The position numbers and the translations under genes are program-made. The notes under the pieces were generated by a model. It was given only the letters and a program-made list of their open reading frames with translations. It ran no database searches and was not told where the DNA came from. A stretch of 57,048 bases of DNA from Nanobdellota archaeon. GTDB lineage: Archaea > Nanobdellota > Nanobdellia > Woesearchaeales > UBA583. Below are positions 1 through 8,288 of this stretch, piece by piece. The first letter of the stretch is position 1, and every line of letters starts with the position of its first letter. The stretch spans positions 1 through 57,048 of the forward strand of contig JAIUMM010000007.1 of assembly GCA_022565615.1 (NCBI GenBank). The letters run 5' to 3'.

Positions 1-2
1 AA

Positions 3-461
3 AGTATTGCAAAGGCTTTGAGTTCAATTCATTCAATTCATTGGAATTCACAAAAAGAAGAAGTATTTGTACATGGAGATTTTCACCCTGAAAATATTTT
101 AATTGAGAACAAAAAGGAGGAGGATGTAGTTATTATTGATTCTCCTTCTTCTGTAAAGGAGGATTTGAAGTATAGAGATCTTGCTATGTTTATGTATCAT
201 TTAAATTTTAAAATACCATATAAGTATAAATCTCTAAGGGCGTATTTAGTTGCACATGAATATTTAGAGTATTTTATGCGTGAGTATTGTAGATATTTTA
301 AAGAAGAGTTAGATTTAAAGGAGTTGAATAGATACAGAATTTGGACAAAGAAGAATCATATAAGAATTTTGAAAAAAACTAAAATGAATTGGTTTTTGAA
401 GAGAATTTTAATTATGCATTTGAAGTGGAGGATTTTTGTAGTGAAAAGCAAATCTTTTTAA
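3..461 (+). CDS. APH/RIO-like small-molecule or glycan kinase, 5' end outside the window
   Basis: Only the C-lobe of a kinase-fold protein is present. The frame is open to the left edge (codons from base 3), so the TTG at 18 in the ORF track is probably not the real start. The stretch HGDFHPENILI is a Brenner-type catalytic loop (HxDxxxxN), and VVIIDS a few residues on supplies the metal-binding Asp, as in aminoglycoside phosphotransferase, LPS-kinase and RIO-like families. The C-terminal 60 residues are basic and aromatic. A second kinase of the same type lies two genes downstream around a methyltransferase, and glycosyltransferases follow, so phosphorylation of a surface sugar or lipid-linked glycan is the likeliest role. 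The substrate cannot be read from the sequence. Confidence 0.75.
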   Translation, partial: SIAKALSSIHSIHWNSQKEEVFVHGDFHPENILIENKKEEDVVIIDSPSSVKEDLKYRDLAMFMYHLNFKIPYKYKSLRAYLVAHEYLEYFMREYCRYFKEELDLKELNRYRIWTKKNHIRILKKTKMNWFLKRILIMHLKWRIFVVKSKSF

Positions 462-483
462 AATCTATTTTTATTTATATTTT

Positions 484-1179
484 ATGAAAGAGTTAGCAAT
501 TACAATTGTTAAAAAATTTTTGATTTTCATTGAGAAGCAAAAAGCAAAGCAGGAGTTTAAACATAAGCAGATTAGTTCAATTGAATTTCAATTGAAAAAT
601 GATTATTTAAAAGAAGTTAGACCATATTCTTCAATTAATTTTTATCAGAGTTATCCACCTTTAAGAATTAGAGGAGCAAGACCTACATTGAGTAGGTTTC
701 AAATTTATGATTTAGAAAAACATCTAAAATCTGATATAAATATTTTAGATATTGGAGGAAATACTGGATTTTTTTCTCTTTTTGTATCTTCAAAAGTTAA
801 TAGTATTGATGTATTAGAAATTGAAGAACCATTTGCAAGAATTGGAAAAAAGTTAGCAAGATATGAGAAGATTGAAAATGTTCAATTTATTAATAAAGAT
901 TTTAAGAAATTCAACCCTTCTAAAAAATATGACTTAATTTTCAGTTTTGCAGTTCATGGACACACAAAAATGAAATTTAAAGATTATATTGAAAAAGTAT
1001 TTTCTCTGCTTTCAAAAGATGGGAAAGTTCTTATTGAATCTCATCCTATCATGTTTACTGCTAATGAGAATTTACTTAAAGAAGAGTTAGAGAGATTAGA
1101 TTTTGTAAAAATTATTTCATCTGGGAAATTAGATGATGATGGAAGATTGAGAACATTTTTTTATATTACTAGAAAATGA
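484..1179 (+). CDS. Class I SAM-dependent methyltransferase
   Basis: A 231-residue protein. Around residues 86-95 the segment ILDIGGNTGFFS is motif I of a Rossmann-fold SAM methyltransferase. It is followed by an acidic strand end (DVLEIEE, ribose binding) and a later FINKDF segment. The layout resembles the FkbM and related sugar or small-molecule methyltransferases found in glycan clusters. It starts 22 nt after the kinase fragment, and its TGA stop overlaps the ATG of the next kinase (ATGA), so all three are probably translated from one message. Methylation of a glycan residue is inferred from context; the acceptor is unknown. Confidence 0.75.
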   Translation: MKELAITIVKKFLIFIEKQKAKQEFKHKQISSIEFQLKNDYLKEVRPYSSINFYQSYPPLRIRGARPTLSRFQIYDLEKHLKSDINILDIGGNTGFFSLFVSSKVNSIDVLEIEEPFARIGKKLARYEKIENVQFINKDFKKFNPSKKYDLIFSFAVHGHTKMKFKDYIEKVFSLLSKDGKVLIESHPIMFTANENLLKEELERLDFVKIISSGKLDDDGRLRTFFYITRK

Positions 1180-1910
1180 TTGATAAAAATCCTCGTTTAA
1201 AGACTAAAGAAGATATTGTAATTAAAGATTTTTCTAAAGGGAAGAGGAGATTTAAAAAAGCCAGATTTGAAAAAGAGAAAAGTGTGTATGAGCAATTAGA
1301 AGAGACTCCTGTAAATACTCCTGAAATTGTTGAAGTTGATGAGGAGAATTTAGTGTTAGAGATTGAAAAGATAGCCAATAAAGATAAAAATAGAGAGGAT
1401 GAATTTAAAGTTGTGGAGGAGTTGGTAAAATTTCAATTTAGTGGAATTGAGCCAAAAAATTCTCTAATACTTAATATAATTGATTATCCATCTATAAGAT
1501 ATATTGCAAATGCAACTTCTTCAATTCATAAATTAGGATTTAAATTATATTGTAAAGTAATGTGGGAGTTAATAGATTATCATTTGAATTATCCTAAATT
1601 AAAAAAACCAATTGTTATACATAACGATTTTCATAGAAATAATTCTTTAAAGAGGAAAAATAATAATATAGCAATTATTGATGTTGAGAGTTGTATTAAA
1701 AGTAGGAGATGGGTCTTTAGAGATATTGTACATTTTAGTTATAATAAACAGTCAAATTCATTTGATGAAGAATTAATTAATTATTATATCTCTTTATGTC
1801 CAAAAACACTTAGAAGATTCTCCAAAAAACAAATAGAAAAAGAGAAGAAGATGGGGAGGATATTTCATAAATTGTTAAGATTATATTATAACCATATTAT
1901 AACCATATAA
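1176..1910 (+). CDS. APH/RIO-like kinase, second copy in the island
   Basis: A 244-residue complete kinase fold. The N-lobe has VIKDF (candidate ATP-binding Lys) and FEKEKSVYEQL (candidate alpha-C Glu), and LVLEIEKI is a hinge-like strand. The C-lobe has IHNDFHRNN, a Brenner-type catalytic loop with HND in place of HGD, then NIAIIDVES with the metal-binding Asp. The protein is short, like the lipopolysaccharide-kinase/RIO-like group. The start overlaps the preceding methyltransferase stop by 4 nt, which indicates translational coupling. It is a paralogue in type of the window-edge kinase but differs clearly in the catalytic loop, so the two may act on different positions of the same surface polymer (inference). 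Confidence 0.72.
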   Translation: MIDKNPRLKTKEDIVIKDFSKGKRRFKKARFEKEKSVYEQLEETPVNTPEIVEVDEENLVLEIEKIANKDKNREDEFKVVEELVKFQFSGIEPKNSLILNIIDYPSIRYIANATSSIHKLGFKLYCKVMWELIDYHLNYPKLKKPIVIHNDFHRNNSLKRKNNNIAIIDVESCIKSRRWVFRDIVHFSYNKQSNSFDEELINYYISLCPKTLRRFSKKQIEKEKKMGRIFHKLLRLYYNHIITI

Positions 1911-1974
1911 TATATCAAAATACATTTTAAAATAGATAGTAATATAAATAATTGATTTTTTTAAATAAAGTAGA

Positions 1975-2718
1975 ATGTATAGCAAATTAGTTTTAAATTT
2001 ATTTTGGGAATTAGAGAAAGAAAATATAGATTTTTGTATATTTAAAAGTTTAGAAAGACTTGACAAAGATTTATCAGGAGATGGAGAAGACATAGATATT
2101 TTATTTAATAAAAAAGATTTGAAAAAATTAGAACCAATTCTTAGAAAAAATAATTTTAAAAAAGTTTTATGGCCAAGGAATTATAATGGAATTTTCATGT
2201 ATGTAGGGTATGATTTTGACAAAAATAAAACTTTTTCCCTTCATTTTCACTATAAACTAAGATTTGGGCCAAGTAGATATATATTAGGTAAAAAGATAAA
2301 ACTTAAAGAATATCGGTGGAATTTTGAAAAACTTATATTGAAAAATAAAATAACTAAAAATGAAATTAATATAATCTCTGAAAAAGATGAATTTTTATTT
2401 TTAATTGCTAGATTGTTATTAAAAAATTCATTTGATGAAGATGATACTAATAGATGTGAATATTTAAGAAAAAATCTAAGAATTACAGATTTTCCAAAAA
2501 AAGATTTCATAATTCCAATGGAAGAACTTTTATTAAAAAAATTGAATAAAAGGCAAGTTAAAATTTACCAAGTTAAATATTTAAAAAAATTAAAATCTTT
2601 TTTATTAAGAAGTTCTAAACTTAGAAGAGAAAAAATATTAAATCAATTTTTTGAGATTTTGAATTATTTCTTATATTCAATAAGGCTAATATTTGGACTT
2701 AATAAAAAAATAAAATGA
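1975..2718 (+). CDS. Nucleotidyltransferase-like protein of surface-polymer cluster
   Basis: A 247-residue protein. Near residues 34-43, SGDGEDIDILF resembles the GxGxDxD core of polymerase-beta-type nucleotidyltransferase folds, preceded by a helix containing IDFCIFKSLE. A later LHFHYKLRFG segment and a lysine-rich helical C-terminus follow. Proteins of this kind occur in bacterial and archaeal capsule clusters, sometimes fused to thymidylate-kinase-like domains; that fusion is absent here. The gene sits 64 nt after the kinase and 35 nt before the ParB-like fusion, on the same strand. The enzymatic reaction is unknown, and a non-catalytic nucleotidyltransferase fold is possible. Confidence 0.55.
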   Translation: MYSKLVLNLFWELEKENIDFCIFKSLERLDKDLSGDGEDIDILFNKKDLKKLEPILRKNNFKKVLWPRNYNGIFMYVGYDFDKNKTFSLHFHYKLRFGPSRYILGKKIKLKEYRWNFEKLILKNKITKNEINIISEKDEFLFLIARLLLKNSFDEDDTNRCEYLRKNLRITDFPKKDFIIPMEELLLKKLNKRQVKIYQVKYLKKLKSFLLRSSKLRREKILNQFFEILNYFLYSIRLIFGLNKKIK

Positions 2719-2753
2719 TAATCTTTTTAAACATTAGGAAATAGTATTATTTA

Positions 2754-4187
2754 ATGAATTATTTTGATGAAACAAGACTTGATGTTATTATTAAATATTT
2801 GTATGTTAAAGCATATGTTGAAAACAATAATTATCAATATTATAAAAATCTCTACATAAATAGTATTAAATTAATCAATGGAGGAATTGAAGATGATAAA
2901 AGTTCAGTTGATAATTTTTTAGAAAAATTTAATACTTTAATTGATTCAATTCAAAAAAAAGGCTTTGATAAAAATTTCCCAATTCCTGTTGGAGAGAACA
3001 ATATAATATTAAATGGAGCTCATAGACTTGCAGTTTGTATGTATTTTAATATTGAGCCTAAAATAGAAAATAAAAAAGAAATTTCAAAATGTAATTATGA
3101 TTTAGATTTTTTTAAAAAAGGAGGAATAAAAGAAAAGGATATATTTAAATTAATTAATACTTATTCAAAATTTAAACAACAATTAAATATATTTATTTTA
3201 TGGGAACCTTCAAAAAAATATTGGAATAAAATAAAAACTGATATATCTAAAGAGTATCAAATTATATTTGATTATACTTTTAAACTTGATAAAAAATCAA
3301 TGAGAAATCTAATTAGGGAGATGTATGTTTTTGAATATAATTTTGAAAATTCTAATTATATTGATTTGAAAATAAAAAATTTAGAGCATTTTTCGAGAAA
3401 TCAATATTTCTATGTAATAATAACCAAAAGTAAAAAAGAAAAAGAATTTGATAGAGGTGGCAAAATAGCATTAGAAGATTTGATAAACTTGAAAGAAAAG
3501 ATTAGAGATAAGATGAATAAAATATTACCTAAAGAATTATTTATAACTCTACATACTAATGATAATTTATCTCATTCTCAATATTTAATTAATTTAATAT
3601 TTAATGACAATAATTTAAAGTACTTGAATTTAAGGAGCAAAAAATTTGTAAACAAACTAGATAAGAAATTATTACAATTTCAAAAAATTTTAAATCTAAA
3701 AGATATTTCAAAACAAGAAATTTGTATTGTTGAGGATTCAGTTTTAGAATTATGTGGTATTAGAGAGAGTAAGGATTTAGATATAATTTCCAAAACTTCT
3801 TTGAATTTTGAATATAATGATGAATTTATTGAAACTCATAAAAGAGATATTAATATTGAAAAAACAAAAATTTCAGATGATGAAATTATTTACAATCACG
3901 ATTATCATTTTTATTATAAAGGATTTAAATTTATGAATTTAGAACTAATAAAATTAAGAAAAGATAAGCATAATAAAAAAGAAGCATTTGATATAAAATT
4001 AATTGATAATTTTTTAAAACAAAAACAACATAATAAAATTAATTATTTAGAAGAAATTAACTTTAAAATAAGAGTATTTATATTTTCAATTTACTGGAAA
4101 ATTGTTAAAATATCAATTAAGTATTTAAGTGAATCTCAAAAAAATTTTATTAAAAAAATATTAAAATTTTTAAGAATTAAGTTTTAA
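2754..4187 (+). CDS. ParB/sulfiredoxin-like domain fused to a nucleotidyltransferase-like domain
   Basis: A 477-residue multidomain protein. Residues about 80-105 (PIPVGENNIILNGAHRLA) match the ParB/sulfiredoxin-like signature, where a strand is followed by NGxHR. The middle region has THTND-type residues (LHTNDNLSH) of unknown role. Around residues 340-355, CGIRESKDLDII looks like a degenerate nucleotidyltransferase core with the G-x-R-x-S-x-DLD pattern, followed by a helical region and a hydrophobic, basic C-terminus that may contact the membrane. Position between a nucleotidyltransferase-like gene and a GT2 gene points to nucleotide or phosphate transfer during glycan assembly, not plasmid partition. 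No close family is recognised with certainty. Confidence 0.5.
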   Translation: MNYFDETRLDVIIKYLYVKAYVENNNYQYYKNLYINSIKLINGGIEDDKSSVDNFLEKFNTLIDSIQKKGFDKNFPIPVGENNIILNGAHRLAVCMYFNIEPKIENKKEISKCNYDLDFFKKGGIKEKDIFKLINTYSKFKQQLNIFILWEPSKKYWNKIKTDISKEYQIIFDYTFKLDKKSMRNLIREMYVFEYNFENSNYIDLKIKNLEHFSRNQYFYVIITKSKKEKEFDRGGKIALEDLINLKEKIRDKMNKILPKELFITLHTNDNLSHSQYLINLIFNDNNLKYLNLRSKKFVNKLDKKLLQFQKILNLKDISKQEICIVEDSVLELCGIRESKDLDIISKTSLNFEYNDEFIETHKRDINIEKTKISDDEIIYNHDYHFYYKGFKFMNLELIKLRKDKHNKKEAFDIKLIDNFLKQKQHNKINYLEEINFKIRVFIFSIYWKIVKISIKYLSESQKNFIKKILKFLRIKF

Positions 4188-4229
4188 TTCTCCCAAAAAT
4201 ACTTAAAGAGGATTCTCCCAAATACTGAT
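4188..4229 (+). repeat. Short imperfect direct repeat upstream of a GT2 gene
   Basis: The 42-nt spacer holds ATTCTCCCAAAAATACT followed by ATTCTCCCAAATACT, separated by TAAAGAGG. It may be a leader element of the downstream glycosyltransferase or simple slippage; nothing else is visible. Confidence 0.35.
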
Positions 4230-5213
4230 ATGGATTATAAACTTAGACTTAAACTTGGGTATTTAATGAAAAAACTTAGAACATATAAAATTCTCACTCC
4301 TCTTTTTATGGTATATGATTTTAACCCAATTATAAGATTTAAATTATTATTTAATGAAATTACATACTATGACCCTTTTGATAATACACTAAAATCAATG
4401 AAAAAAGAACTCTCAAAACCTAAAAAGAAAGGAATTAGTGGATTTATGAGATTAAGAAATGAAGAAGATTATCTTGAAAGTGTAGTTGAGAGTTGTATTA
4501 ACTATATAGATGAATTAATTATTGTATATAATGATTGTACAGATTCAACTCCTAAAATAATTAAACAATTAGAAAAAAAATATCCAACTAAAATTAAAAG
4601 TTTTGAGTATAAACCTTTAGTGTATCCTCAAGGCTCAGAAGAATATAAAAAACTTCCTTATAACTCAAAACATAGTTTAGTAAATTATTATAATTTCTCA
4701 CTTGCACAAGTATCATACAATTACGCAGTAAAAATAGATGGGGATGATTTTTTAATTCCACAACTTCTTAAAAAAAAAGTTGAATATATCAAACAAAAAC
4801 AACCAAATAAATATTTAGTATTTGCAGGAATTAATTTATGGTCACATGAAAAAAAAATATATGTACAAGGTTCAGATGCATTCGCAGGGGGACTTGATAG
4901 AGGCTTTTTTCCAATAAAACCTCACATGCATCATTTCAAAGGAGAAAATTATGAAGTTTTTTTTCCAGGACTTCATTATAAAAGTTTAGGATTATTATAT
5001 TTCCATTTAAAAGGTATGAAACAAGACAGAGGACTTGCAAACTATAAATTTAAAAATTCAAAAAATGAATTTTGGGAGTATGTTATGGAAAACCAAATTA
5101 AAGAAGATGTCAAAAAATTACAATTAACTCCATTTAATACATTTAAAAAAGAACAAAAAATTCCAAATTATGTTCCAAATCCAGATTCTTTAAATATTCC
5201 AATTTATAAATAA
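4230..5213 (+). CDS. GT2-like glycosyltransferase
   Basis: A 327-residue protein with a GT-A fold core beginning near residue 66. GISGFMRLRNEED starts the fold, DELIIVYNDCTDST (93-107) is the nucleotide-binding beta-loop, and KIDGDDF (168-174) carries the DxD-type metal site. About 60 basic and aromatic residues precede the catalytic domain and may associate with the membrane. The C-terminal third is His and aromatic rich (KPHMHHFKG). It closes the plus-strand glycan island and converges on another GT2 gene with only 7 nt between stops. Donor and acceptor sugars cannot be predicted. Confidence 0.75.
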   Translation: MDYKLRLKLGYLMKKLRTYKILTPLFMVYDFNPIIRFKLLFNEITYYDPFDNTLKSMKKELSKPKKKGISGFMRLRNEEDYLESVVESCINYIDELIIVYNDCTDSTPKIIKQLEKKYPTKIKSFEYKPLVYPQGSEEYKKLPYNSKHSLVNYYNFSLAQVSYNYAVKIDGDDFLIPQLLKKKVEYIKQKQPNKYLVFAGINLWSHEKKIYVQGSDAFAGGLDRGFFPIKPHMHHFKGENYEVFFPGLHYKSLGLLYFHLKGMKQDRGLANYKFKNSKNEFWEYVMENQIKEDVKKLQLTPFNTFKKEQKIPNYVPNPDSLNIPIYK

Positions 5214-5220
5214 AAAAAGT

Positions 5221-6015
5221 TTACTTTCTCCTTCTCTCCAATAGATTAAATAACCACAATATTAAGGAGGTGGGAATTAACAACAACATCCTCTCCAATA
5301 TCATCCGAACCTCACCACGAACACCAAATCTCATTCTATACTGCTTCTTTGCATGCTTCTTAACTAATAACGTAGTTCTCAAACTCTTCTTAGTCATCAA
5401 AGATTTCACTTGATTGTCATGTATTCTATACTTCAATAATGGCTCATGAATAATACTAAACTTAGCACCATAATTGTAAAACCTCAACCACAAATCATAA
5501 TCCTCAGCAGAATTAAATTCATAAGAATACACACCCAAACTTGTAATCAAACTCTTTTTAAACATCACACTAGGATGTGCAAGAGGACTCTTAATTCTAA
5601 TTACAGAGCCAATATCATCACTATATTTACGAGAACCCAAACTCTTACCAGAACTATCTATAAAAATAATATCACTTCCAACAACATCATACCCACTATC
5701 TAATATTTTAACTTGCTTCTCAAAACGAAGCTTTGAACTAATATCATCACTATCCATACGAGCAATATACTCTCCTGTAGCGTGAGAGAGACCATGATTT
5801 AGAGTACCACTCACACCCAAATTCTTCTCATTTCTAAAAACTTTAATTCTAGAATCAGAAAAAGAATCAATTACAGACAACGAATCATCACTAGAACAAT
5901 CATCTACAATAATTAATTCAAAATCAGCAAATGACTGCTCCAAGATAGAAGAAATAGCCTCTTTTAAATATTTTGAGCCATTATAATTTGGCATAACCAC
6001 AGATACTCTAACCAT
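5221..6015 (-). CDS. GT2 family glycosyltransferase with C-terminal membrane anchor
   Basis: A 264-residue GT-A enzyme. VSVVMPNYNGSKYL opens the fold, LIIVDDCSSDD (35-45) binds nucleotide-sugar, and ARMDSDD (86-91) is the DxD metal motif. PLAHPSVMFK and SAEDYDLWLR match the acceptor-site region of WcaA-type GT2 enzymes; the ED of the latter is the probable catalytic base. The last 25 residues form a hydrophobic helix followed by ERRRK, a likely membrane anchor facing the cytoplasm. A broken copy of this gene's 5' end lies 600 bp away at 6613-6684, beyond a toxin-antitoxin pair. Codons here use more C-ending forms than neighbouring genes. Confidence 0.85.
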   Translation of the reverse strand: MVRVSVVMPNYNGSKYLKEAISSILEQSFADFELIIVDDCSSDDSLSVIDSFSDSRIKVFRNEKNLGVSGTLNHGLSHATGEYIARMDSDDISSKLRFEKQVKILDSGYDVVGSDIIFIDSSGKSLGSRKYSDDIGSVIRIKSPLAHPSVMFKKSLITSLGVYSYEFNSAEDYDLWLRFYNYGAKFSIIHEPLLKYRIHDNQVKSLMTKKSLRTTLLVKKHAKKQYRMRFGVRGEVRMILERMLLLIPTSLILWLFNLLERRRK

Positions 6016-6053
6016 TCTACTAATTTTAAAACTTAAGAGTTTAAAAAAGTTAC

Positions 6054-6377
6054 TTATAAGTCAAAAGAATTCTTAGACATAATTCTTTTAAGTTTATCAA
6101 TTACTTCTTGTTGGTCATTCTTTTTAGAAACATCCAAAAAAGTAATTATTTCATTCTCCTCAAATACAATTATAGTATTATTACTTTTTACAAAATAAAA
6201 TCTAAATGATTTATATTTAAGTTCTTTTAATTGATATTTCTTTGAATTAAAAAGAATTTTTCCTTTTTGGGGATTTTGTTCTAATGTTTTTAGAAATTCA
6301 AAAACTTCAATAGATTCTTTTTTAAAAATTTTGTAGATTTTTTTAATTAAGTTAGAATCAATTTTAACTATTGCCAT
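6054..6377 (-). CDS. RelE/ParE-like toxin of a type II toxin-antitoxin pair
   Basis: A 107-residue protein. Its alternating basic helix, ELKYKSFRFYFVK and NTIIVFE strands fit the RelE/ParE ribonuclease-toxin fold, where toxins often carry a YRI/FRFYF core strand and a hydrophobic next strand. It overlaps the 3' end of the small upstream ORF by 10 nt, the usual antitoxin-toxin arrangement. The predicted target is ribosome-bound mRNA or gyrase by family; which one cannot be decided. It sits in an accessory patch between an intact GT2 gene and a decayed copy of its 5' end. Confidence 0.65.
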   Translation of the reverse strand: MAIVKIDSNLIKKIYKIFKKESIEVFEFLKTLEQNPQKGKILFNSKKYQLKELKYKSFRFYFVKSNNTIIVFEENEIITFLDVSKKNDQQEVIDKLKRIMSKNSFDL

Positions 6378-6568
6378 TTTTTCTTAGCATCTAAAATTGC
6401 TTCATCAATAGATATAGTATCAACATCTTCAAGATATTTTTCAATCTTTAAATCTATATAATCTAAAATAATAGAGTCTAGAAGTGTAGAAATATCTTTA
6501 TCCTCTTTAACAATCATTTTAAGTGCATTATATGAAGAAGACGAAATATCTATAGTTGTGGATGTCAT
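6368..6568 (-). CDS. Antitoxin of the RelE/ParE-like pair
   Basis: A 66-residue acidic protein. The N-terminal third (TTIDISSSSYNAL) suggests a ribbon-helix-helix or short DNA-binding start. The rest is an acidic helix ending in SIDEAILDAKKKW, like many VapB/RelB-type antitoxins whose tail wraps the toxin. It overlaps the toxin start by 10 nt and would be transcribed first. An AT-rich repeat (AATATTTAGAAATATTT) just upstream may include the TATA box or an autoregulatory site. The exact antitoxin family is not recognised. Confidence 0.6.
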   Translation of the reverse strand: MTSTTIDISSSSYNALKMIVKEDKDISTLLDSIILDYIDLKIEKYLEDVDTISIDEAILDAKKKWQ

Positions 6569-6612
6569 ACAACATGTAATATTTAGAAATATTTAAACTT
6601 TTGTATTAATCA

Positions 6613-6684
6613 TTAAACGACTGCTCCAATATAGAAATATTTAGCACCATTACACTCACGCATAACCACAGACACTCTAACCAT
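6613..6684 (-). pseudogene. Decayed 5' end of a GT2 gene (duplicate of the 6015 gene start)
   Basis: Read on the minus strand, this begins MVRVSVVM then diverges (RECNGAKYF), and stops after 23 codons. The first 17 residues align with the intact GT2 start at 6015 (MVRVSVVMPNYNGSKYL). The following bases TTGGAGCAGTC also match the intact gene, but only after an internal deletion of about 20 nt that shifts the frame. The ATG end abuts the stop of the 6687 gene by 2 nt. It marks a recombination or insertion scar. Confidence 0.75.
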
Positions 6685-6686
6685 TT

Positions 6687-8024
6687 TTATTTCATAACCT
6701 CCCAATATCCTCCTTTATCAGGTCCTACTCTTTTTATAATACCTTCTTTTTTTAATTTTTGTAAATTATATTCAACTCCTCTTCTAGTTAAATTAGTTAT
6801 TCTTTCTAAACCTTTTTGCGTTATATAAGGATTTTTTTTAATTCCTTCAAGAATTTTCTCCACAGTTTTCTCCACAGTTTTCTCCACAGTTTTCTCCACA
6901 GTTTTCTTAGAACTTTCAAAGACATTTTGAGAATTAGAGTATATAGTTGTAAAAAAGTAATCATTATAGTCAAATTCTACTGTATTTCCATTTAACTTAG
7001 AATAATCTCTAATTCTTTGAATTCCAGTACCCGCTTTTTCCATAAAATGAGTTTTTGAAATTAAATCAGCAATTAATCTATTTCTAGGAACGCTCATAGT
7101 TCCAAATTTTTCTTTTGAAAACATCAAACTCCCTGGATTATTTATTATAATTCTATTTTTTAACTTTTCAACTGCAACATCAACCATCTCATTAAAATAA
7201 TCTCTATGAATTACAGCATTAACAATAGCTTCTCTATAAACTTCTAAAGAATATTCAGGGTACTCCTCTCTTTTAATCCCCTTAATTTCAAAACGAACTG
7301 GCACTCTATCTCGTAAATACTCAACAGCAAATTCAATATTTCCAACAATTCCTTTATCAACCTCTTTTTTATCTAAAATATCAACTCTATTACTATCACT
7401 AAAATGAATACAACGAATCTTTGAACTCTTAAAGTACTTGTAAGGTTCTTTTGCAAACATTAATACACCTGCATTTGTAAATCCATCGTCATTTAACACT
7501 TGTAAATTTGTTAAAATCTCCTCTCTTTTCAAATTATTTGAAATACCCGCAAGTTTTAAATAATACAAAAATTTATCATCATCAAAATCTTCCCATTTAA
7601 ACTTTTCACAAATTTGCTCATCAAATCTCAAATTTCCAGATTTAATAGATAATTTTAAAATTTCATCCCTTTTGAGTTTTTGAGAATTAGCACCAATTCT
7701 TAAAAAAAACCCTTCTCTACATGAATATGGCTTATTCATACCTTCTTTTACATCAACAATAAGAATATTTTCAAACTCTACAATATCAATTACAATAGAA
7801 GGATCACATCCTCTTGCAGAATCAATTAACTGGGATTTTAATCTATTAGTATGTTCAATACCTTTAATTTCTCCATTATCAGTAATTCCATAAAAAATTT
7901 TACCACCGCAAGCATTTGAAAAAGCAACCAACTCCTTTGAAAATGTCTTATCAAAACCCTCTTTAAATTCAACAAATTGACCTTCTCCTTTTCTTAAAAT
8001 AATATCTAATTCATCTCTATTCAT
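6687..8024 (-). CDS. AlbA_2 (Schlafen-like) DNA-binding ATPase with winged-helix tail
   Basis: A 445-residue protein in three parts. The AlbA_2/Schlafen-like domain is at about 1-110 (GQFVEFKEGFD, then AFSNACGGKIFYGITDNG). A GHKL/HATPase_c_4-type region around 255-300 has REAIVNAVIHRDY and NNPGSL, followed by GTGIQRI. A C-terminal winged helix at about 385-445 reads like a regulator DNA-binding module. A linker of four KTVE repeats joins the last two parts. This is the COG2865-type family of predicted transcriptional regulators, often found in accessory regions. Its ATG lies in a 67-nt gap after the broken antitoxin-like ORF. Targets are unknown. Confidence 0.82.
   Translation of the reverse strand: MNRDELDIILRKGEGQFVEFKEGFDKTFSKELVAFSNACGGKIFYGITDNGEIKGIEHTNRLKSQLIDSARGCDPSIVIDIVEFENILIVDVKEGMNKPYSCREGFFLRIGANSQKLKRDEILKLSIKSGNLRFDEQICEKFKWEDFDDDKFLYYLKLAGISNNLKREEILTNLQVLNDDGFTNAGVLMFAKEPYKYFKSSKIRCIHFSDSNRVDILDKKEVDKGIVGNIEFAVEYLRDRVPVRFEIKGIKREEYPEYSLEVYREAIVNAVIHRDYFNEMVDVAVEKLKNRIIINNPGSLMFSKEKFGTMSVPRNRLIADLISKTHFMEKAGTGIQRIRDYSKLNGNTVEFDYNDYFFTTIYSNSQNVFESSKKTVEKTVEKTVEKTVEKILEGIKKNPYITQKGLERITNLTRRGVEYNLQKLKKEGIIKRVGPDKGGYWEVMK
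6854..6907. repeat. 12-bp tandem repeat (four full units) encoding KTVE
   Basis: The unit TTTTCTCCACAG occurs four times perfectly, followed by a partial copy. On the minus strand it encodes KTVE repeats in the linker before the winged helix of the AlbA_2 protein. Its length is a multiple of three, so copy-number change would lengthen the linker without a frameshift. Confidence 0.95.
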
Positions 8025-8091
8025 TTATCAACTAAAATTTATAATAATATCAAAAATTAATACTTTAAATAATTTATTCTTACCTAAGAAT

Positions 8092-8286
8092 TTACAAATC
8101 ATCAATTTCTTCATAAGACATGACTTTAACATCATTACTTGCAATTTGTTTATCAGAAGTAGCAATTTCTCTAAGTAATTCTTCCTAATCTTGTAAAATT
8201 TCAATAGTACTCAGAGTAGATTCAAGATTACTTATCTCCTCTAAAAAGTCTTCATATAATTGATTAGAAATTTCAAGTTTTATCAT
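8092..8286 (-). pseudogene. RelB/Phd-like antitoxin gene interrupted by an in-frame TAG
   Basis: From the ATG at 8286 the frame reads MIKLEISNQLYEDF...IEILQD, then TAG, then continues EELLREIATSDKQ...VMSYEEIDDL to a TAA at 8092-8094. The whole is 65 codons, and the ending VMSYEEIDDL is typical of small antitoxins. The ORF track shows only the first half, extended 28 codons upstream to another ATG. A 14-nt palindrome sits directly upstream of the ATG. No toxin gene follows. A simple nonsense mutation is most likely; stop readthrough is the alternative. Confidence 0.6.
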
Positions 8287-8288
8287 AC

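Noticed and set aside
6569-6612. Insertion sequence around the toxin-antitoxin pair
   Set aside because: No transposase and no inverted terminal repeats; a duplication/deletion scar explains the remnant.
6854-6907. CRISPR-like array
   Set aside because: The repeat is 12 bp with no spacers and encodes KTVE in frame; it is a coding tandem repeat.
8184-8187. TAG as pyrrolysine codon
   Set aside because: No pylT, pylS or other sign of pyrrolysine use in the window, and the position has no catalytic context; nonsense mutation is simpler.
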